Shown: one piece after another, positions 58,090 to 64,000 of the stretch
Layout of the letters: each line of letters opens with the position of its first letter
Numbering within the stretch: position 1 is the stretch's first letter
Origin: Episyrphus balteatus
Taxonomy: Eukaryota > Arthropoda > Insecta > Diptera > Syrphidae
Direction: 5' to 3'
DNA length: 64,000 nt
Assembly (NCBI RefSeq): GCF_945859705.1
Contig: NC_079137.1
Coordinates: 186,001 to 250,000 of the forward strand
Notes under the pieces: model-generated
Databases searched by the model: none
Told to the model about the DNA's origin: nothing
Seen by the model: only the letters and a program-made list of their open reading frames with translations
Program-made: the position numbers and the translations under genes

Positions 58090-61000
58090 CTGGAAATAAT
58101 GAAAATACGAACGAAGAAAAAAACAACAAATTCACAGATATCTATCTATCCATCCTGTCAGTTGTGTGGTTAGTTGATATGGTTGCAAACACAGTCTAAT
58201 TCGAGTTCTTGGACGGTTTGGAAGGGATTTTTTTCGTCCTGCCGACGGAATAAACTGAAACGCGCTTTAGGTACCTACTTATGTGGATTTACCGAACAAA
58301 AAATATACGAAATACTTTACTTCTCCAAAGGTGTTGTTTGTTTTTGTAGATTATAATAATAAATAATTAATAATAATAGTAAATAAATAATAAATAATAA
58401 AAAATTAGTTAAATAATATTAAAGTTAAAGTTTAATAATAAGAAATAATATAGATAAATCGTATTATTGTTCTTAACGGTGAGAGTTCGGTTGAGTAACT
58501 TTTGACTATTCAGATTATATGCGTACTTATTTCCGCAAATGGAGATTAGCCTTAATCTCAATAATCTTCTAGTTTCATACGGTGGAGGAAGCATTATGAA
58601 AAATTGTATCTCTATGGTAACAGTATAGCTAAAGAGTTATCCTAATTGGTTAATTTAATATCGTTGGTCGTTGGAAAAAGTGGATTAAGAAAACGACACT
58701 TACCTAGTGTTCGTATTGAAAGTATAAGGTACTTTCGTGATAAGTTCTTTTGGTTTTTATATTTTTGTTTTTCGTAATAAAAGGTGTTTTCCCGGTGATA
58801 TTAGGTGAAGAGAAAATATACATAATTCGTAAAAAACTTTACAGTGATTTGAAGTGATATGACGCGTTTCGTATTTGAAAATTTTATACGATTGTTGTTT
58901 GCATTTATTGCATAATTTTAAATCATTGAGGAATACGAGGATTTCTTTTTCACTAGATTAAGGTGAGTCATATTTGCTTTGAGTATTTTTGTGACTTATC
59001 ACTATTTATTCAGAAAATATTTTAATTTGTACAAAAAACATTATAAAGAAAAAGTTTGAATTAACAATATCTACTTAATAAAATATTTGTATTACAAAAA
59101 GTATATTCATGTCCATGTCATTTTACTTCAATGACCTTTTCATAAGTTTTATCTTACAGTCATCTAACGGAAATAATGACTTACCCTTAAGAATGGCATA
59201 TTTCCTCGGTTGTCTTTATGTGTCTATAAGACTTTCTCCTAATTTATTATGCCCAAAGTGAATACACTACATCACATACACCCAAAACTAACTTGCTTCT
59301 TTTGTGATAGCTCTGTTTTTTTCCTCTTCTCTGATCCAATTAAACACCATTGGTGCCACCAAACTTAAACTGTGTAATACCCAAGGACTATTATTTGGCA
59401 TATAAAGTATTAGGTATGTATAACAGTGAGACGAGAATGAATGTCTGGTATAGATTATTAGCGGACGTGCTTTTATGCCCAAAAATAATCATTCTTCCGT
59501 CCTCTTACTTCACCAATATACTTGACAATCTTCAAGGAGAATGAGCAAATATGTGAATAAGGAATTTGTTAAAACAAAAAATAAGACCCTCTTTATATAA
59601 TGGAAGTAATTCTAGATAAAAACTGTTGTTTTTTTTTTTTTGTGCTTTCGTTTTAGTTTGTGATTGAATAACAATTAAATTCTCTAAAAAAGATGGAAGT
59701 GTATCGTATCTTACTTTTCCATTTGTTTTAAGATTTTAATAAACAAATAACTATGGTGTTGGAAAAATATTTAACTTTATTTCAATTAAAACTACGTCAA
59801 ATTTGATCTTTTATCATTATTATTATTATATTGATTATATTATAAGTGAGGCAAACATTACTTCATATTTACTTTGTTTTTCAAAAACTATTCCTTTTCA
59901 TGTTAGTAATCATTTCGGGAACGCTTCCATAACTCAAAAAGGGAAATTGAAATAACACATTGAAATAGATAGAACACTAGTTCAGCACTGATTTCTTCGA
60001 TGAATCTTTAAGCTTAAACAAAAATGGTTTAACTGCTCACATTGATATTTTTATTTAGTTTGTAAAAATTGTAATTACAAATATTTCACTTTGTGAACTA
60101 ATGCGCTTAACACCAAAATGGCTTAACATAAAAAGCCTAAATTTCATTTTGCAAATTAATTACAATGGTAGATGAAAATGACGAACAGTGATGTGAAAAA
60201 ATAATTTGAAACTATATATAATCAGAGTTGAAACTTGAAAATAAAAAATTGTGAAATAAGTTTATGGAACGTGATTATATTACAAGACAAAATTAATGAG
60301 CAAAGAAAATTTAACAAAAAGTTGAAATTTTCCATGCAATATTTTTTTTTATTGAATTTTACAATTATTCTTAAATTTGCGAAAATGAAAAACTAAAAAC
60401 AACTTTTGATGTATTTAAAAACTTTCCCAAAATAAATTGTTTCCATTAATTTTGGTTATACATCCAACCCAATTTTCACCCAAGCTTTTATACTCTTTTT
60501 ATAGCTGTCAAAAACGCTTAAAAAAACAAAAAGCACATAACACCATGATTTTTAATCCTTTAATGTAAAAAAATCAAAAACTTTAATTGCAGATAAGCAA
60601 CGAAAACATTTGTGATTAACATCATAATTCTCAAACCCTATACACCCCTCAACGGAAAGATTTTCAAACTAAAGCTTTGCTGTTGTTGTTTTTTTTTTTA
60701 ATTCACTCATAATGTGCGATTAACGTTCATCTGATTGAAACTTCGTTCGTTTATCCGCTTCTTCAGATTATTTTGTCAAGAACAACAGCAGTTTACGTAG
60801 AAGTGGGAAAATGTCATCGGGTTAATCGACCGTAACATTGAGGCTGCATCGAATATTTATGAGAGGTGTAGGGTTTGGGTTGAAATTGTAAAACAAGGCG
60901 GACAGAAACAGAACTCTCCAGCACCTACCCTATATACTTATATACTACTCTGACATATGGAAATGGGCTTCGGTAGAAGGGTATTCTAGAGATTATTTAG

Positions 61001-61579
61001 ACAGGTCGCCAGATTGCTAAATGGCTTCAGCTGCTTCTGGCATCAGTGTCAAGTATATAGTGTTGGTTTGCAAATGGTTCTATTAGAGAATGTGAAGTTC
61101 ATATAGGAGACTGAATGGGGATATATAGGTGTAATTGCGTTGTATTAGCTACAATCTGGCATTGTCATGTTAAAATGGAAAATTAAGAGAGAGATTAAGT
61201 CACAAATTGTGTGGCTAGGCGTCAATTTGAAAGGTAACTAATGGAAGGATTACACATTTCCATTGAGAAAGACGGAATGATTTCATGGAGAATTTTCTTC
61301 CGAAAACATTTAGGGTCATCTAATGGCTAAAAGAATAGTTTATTGAAAAGTCGGTCTTAAATTGGAAAATGAAATTGTGTGTTGACCCTCGCATAGACTC
61401 GGAATACATGATAAATCATTGGTAAACAAAATACGTACATGTTGTAATTGTTAAACAGTTTTTCCGTAACATTTTGCAATATCTAATCTAACCTAATCAT
61501 ACTGCCTCAAAAAGCAACATTACTCATTGTTGATACAGATTGATACAGACTGTGCCTCAATTCCGGATTCTGATTTTTA
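58090..61579. other. Non-coding DNA, probably intron of the minus-strand gene or intergenic
   Basis: Contains an (AAT)n-like simple repeat at 58351-58404. A strong donor-like AG|GTGAGT on the plus strand at 58961-58968 follows a 300-bp stretch lacking long frames, and could end a 5' UTR exon of a plus-strand gene; no protein supports it. A GC-richer segment at 60750-61100 has no recognisable frame. Confidence 0.35.
58351..58404. repeat. AAT/AAAT-rich simple repeat
   Basis: 'ataataataaataattaata' and related words reiterate imperfectly for about 54 bp. Confidence 0.8.
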
Positions 61580-62065
61580 CCGACTTCCGAAAAGGAGGAG
61601 GTATTCAATTCGTCTGTATTTTTTTTTTTATGTTTGTTACCTCATAACTTTGGACTAAGTGAACTAATTTTAGTAATTCTTTTTGTATTGGAAAGCTGAT
61701 GCCTGCAGTGTGGTCCCATTTTAATTTCGTCAAGTTATTGCTATAGAAACTATGAGAAAAACCATAAAACGCAGTTTTGATCCATGGAAGTCGGTTTTGT
61801 TTTTTTGATAATCATTTTTAGCAAAAAAAAAAAAACAAAACCGACTTCCATGGATCAAAACTGAGTTTTATGGTTTTTAAAATAGTTCATATGGCATATG
61901 AGCGAAATTGAAATGGGACCACACTGCAGCCACCAGCTTTCCAATACAAAAAGAATTATCAAAATTATCAAAATATCAGTCCAAAGTTATGCGGTAACAA
62001 ACATAAAAAAAAAAAAAAAAAAAAAATACAGACGAATTGAATACCTCCTCCTTTTTGGAAGTCGG
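61580..62065. mobile_element. Foldback element with CCGACTTCC termini (486 bp)
   Basis: The left end 'ccgacttccgaaaaggagga' and right end 'tcctcctttttggaagtcgg' are inverse, flanked by TA (61578-61579 and 62066-62067). The arms pair through 'ggtattcaattcgtctgtat', 'ttctttttgtattggaaagc' and 'cataaaacgcagttttgatc'; a second internal copy of the terminal motif ('ccatggaagtcggttttgt' and its inverse) sits at the centre near 61787-61857. One half carries a 22-base A run. A 'gacttccaaaaaggaggagg' motif is, to my knowledge, widespread in insect genomes. No coding capacity. Confidence 0.88.
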
Positions 62066-62067
62066 TA

Positions 62068-64000
62068 AATAAAAATGATTATTTGCACAGTTATTAGTAA
62101 TAACGGCCCAATGAACGTCCTAAGTTTGTGGACACGAGTTTGAACCCAACATTGTGAGAAACACACCTTTCACCTAAGAGCTTACAAAATTTTCAATAAT
62201 TGCAGTTTAAAATCATCTCTGTTCGCACAGGTTCCAATGGTTTTCAAAATAGGTATATATTTCTTATACTCGATTAATTTTGTCAACTCTGTTGATTATT
62301 GAATTTTGTCCTTAAAGAGGTGATTTCATTCTAATTTATTTACATAACATGCATGCCGTTTTGACTGACGGGTAACATTAGAATTCTCAAAAATTTCGAA
62401 AATATTTCTTTCAAAAAAATTATCAATTTTTGCCATTATCGTTTCTACTTAGGAGCCTTCATTTTTTTTCCAATAGTTGGCAGTGTTGTTATTCATTTCT
62501 GAAACATCATCAAAACGCTGCCAATCACACCAACTGTATTCAATGCGATCTCTTTTGTATAAACTGTCTCGTCTATGTTTTAGTTTTAATTAATTTGATT
62601 TTCTGTAATAATACGTTTTATTTTACTAATCCATTGGATATTGTATGACTTTATAAGAATTAAGAATACTTAAACAAAAATTAGTCAGTCCAAGGTGAAA
62701 CGAAAAAAAGTATTATTAGAATGCCCATGACCAAGGTATAGAAATACACATTGTCCTTAAGGCACCAAAGACACCCTTTAATCTCAATTTAGTGTACAGT
62801 ACAACTCAGAGGGTTAAGGTGTATGTGCATGCGAACATATAATTGTGACCTAATTTCACACTCGACAAGGATAAATTTCCGCACTTGGACATCGTCCTGT
62901 GTATAGAGTATAGTAGTCCAGTCGATTGGAAAAGTATAAAAGCTTTTGAGAATGTGTAGAAGGGTGAGAACGAACACTTAATGTTTTCTTTTTTTTTTTC
63001 TCTTCCTTTGAAACGTTTCGTCGTTAGTCATCTCATGCTGAATATATACCAGTGTAGAACACATACATGTATTTGTATATAGAAGATGTTCGTACACATA
63101 TAAAGTAATTGTCAGCATTAAGTTCGTTGAATGCTCCATTTGTTACTTTAGGGATCTACGATTTGTTTCTTCAGAAATTCATTCATCTGCCATGCTTGAT
63201 AAAAGCATTCTATGTGAGGCATTAAAGAGGGTTTTTATCAGAATCACAAAAAGATTGACCGACTGTGAATTCAAAGAAAAGAGTAAGGTTATTATGTGTT
63301 TCTTTTTTTTTTTCATTGCAAAGTACAATTTTAAAGTTTTATTTTTCATTCAAACAAAATTTTTAAGTTTAAGTAAATTCTTCTGAAAATTCTTAAATAA
63401 AGCAAAATTTTATGAAAACGTTGTTCATCATAAACCTCATTGTGTAGCATTTAACTTTCAATCTTCTTTAAAGATTTAAAGAACATTATCCGATATTTCT
63501 CTATGTAGGTACTTTAAACTTCTTCTGGTTACGGAAGCAGGTAAGATATTTCAGGAAATAGAAATCTATAAATAGAAACAGTTTTCTTGGAACAAAAAAA
63601 TAATGAAAGAAATCATTTAAGTTGAAAGAAAATGGTTATCTAATGATAATTGCAATTCTTAGAAATGACGTCCTCCTTATGTATGTACTTGTACATATAT
63701 TGTTGCTAAATAATATAGTAACTAAATATGGTTTAAAGAAAGAAAAACTCAAGTAAAAAGTTCTTTAAAGCAGTAAATGCTATTCCAACCATACGTTCGA
63801 TTTGTTCACCGATATTGATTTTCTAACGGCTGTTCTAAACTATTAAAGTAATTGGAGACGCATCAATTTTGATAGTTTGTTTTCCTTTTTAGTTTTTTCT
63901 TGCTTCGCTAAACCTCTTTTTTCTTGTCCTTTTAACTGTTATTAGAATATAACATAAGCAGAGTAGTAACATTTCGATTATTTCTTCAGTCAGCATTAGA
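62068..64000. other. Non-coding DNA at the right edge, with one exon-like segment
   Basis: Nothing firmly supported. The segment 63175-63282 on the plus strand is bounded by a TTCTTCAG acceptor and a GTAAGG donor and is open throughout (for example SAMLDKSILCEALKRVFIRI), but I recognise no protein and there is no partner exon, so I do not call it a gene. Confidence 0.35.

Noticed and set aside
58170..58360. Possible second exon of the minus-strand gene near 58250 (acceptor-like 'gcgtttcag')
   Set aside because: All minus-strand frames from it stop without a donor joining to 58089 in phase; no protein family recognised.
1..64000. tRNA, rRNA or other structural RNA genes
   Set aside because: I looked for tRNA box A/B pairs and rRNA signatures on both strands and saw none; small RNAs such as miRNAs cannot be excluded by eye.

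Overview
The window looks like nuclear DNA from an insect, most likely a fly (Diptera). It is very AT-rich, the genes have many short introns with GT..AG junctions, and five recognisable genes have the exon-intron layout of animal orthologues. I found no prokaryotic operon, tRNA, rRNA or CRISPR features. The species cannot be named from the sequence alone.

Layout. (1) Positions 1-11124 are one uninterrupted satellite: 33 tandem monomers of about 337-338 bp plus a partial one, with higher-order (multi-monomer) structure. The array runs off the left edge of the window. (2) 11731-32020 is a compact gene island: Sld5 (GINS complex, + strand), Dzip1/iguana (ciliary transition zone, - strand, tail to tail with Sld5 and only 63 bp away), Tsr2 (eS26 escort/pre-rRNA processing, - strand) and ZAP3/YLPM1 (RNA-associated P-loop protein, + strand, 11 exons over 14 kb, head to head with Tsr2). 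(3) 32021-45194 is gene-poor and holds several palindromic (foldback/MITE) elements, including a nearly perfect 1.77-kb palindrome. (4) 45195-50412 is a secreted, probably GPI-anchored Xaa-Pro aminopeptidase homologue (XPNPEP2 type, 10 exons) in which one metal ligand and two active-site histidines are substituted. (5) 50413-64000 is mostly non-coding. It contains a CACTA-like MITE, a 0.49-kb foldback element, a diverged tandem duplication, and one previously hidden minus-strand terminal coding exon (57955-58089) whose gene must extend to the right.

The four genes of the island are housekeeping or cell-biological genes (replication, cilia, ribosome assembly, RNA processing) and do not form a pathway. 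No gene cassette of a new kind was found. The most noteworthy items are the degenerate aminopeptidase, the higher-order satellite beside an essential replication gene, the young giant palindrome, the nested MITEs in ZAP3 intron 1, a possible poison exon in ZAP3, and the orphan terminal exon at 58 kb. All exon junctions were assigned by eye from reading frame, splice consensus and protein homology; no alignment or search was run.
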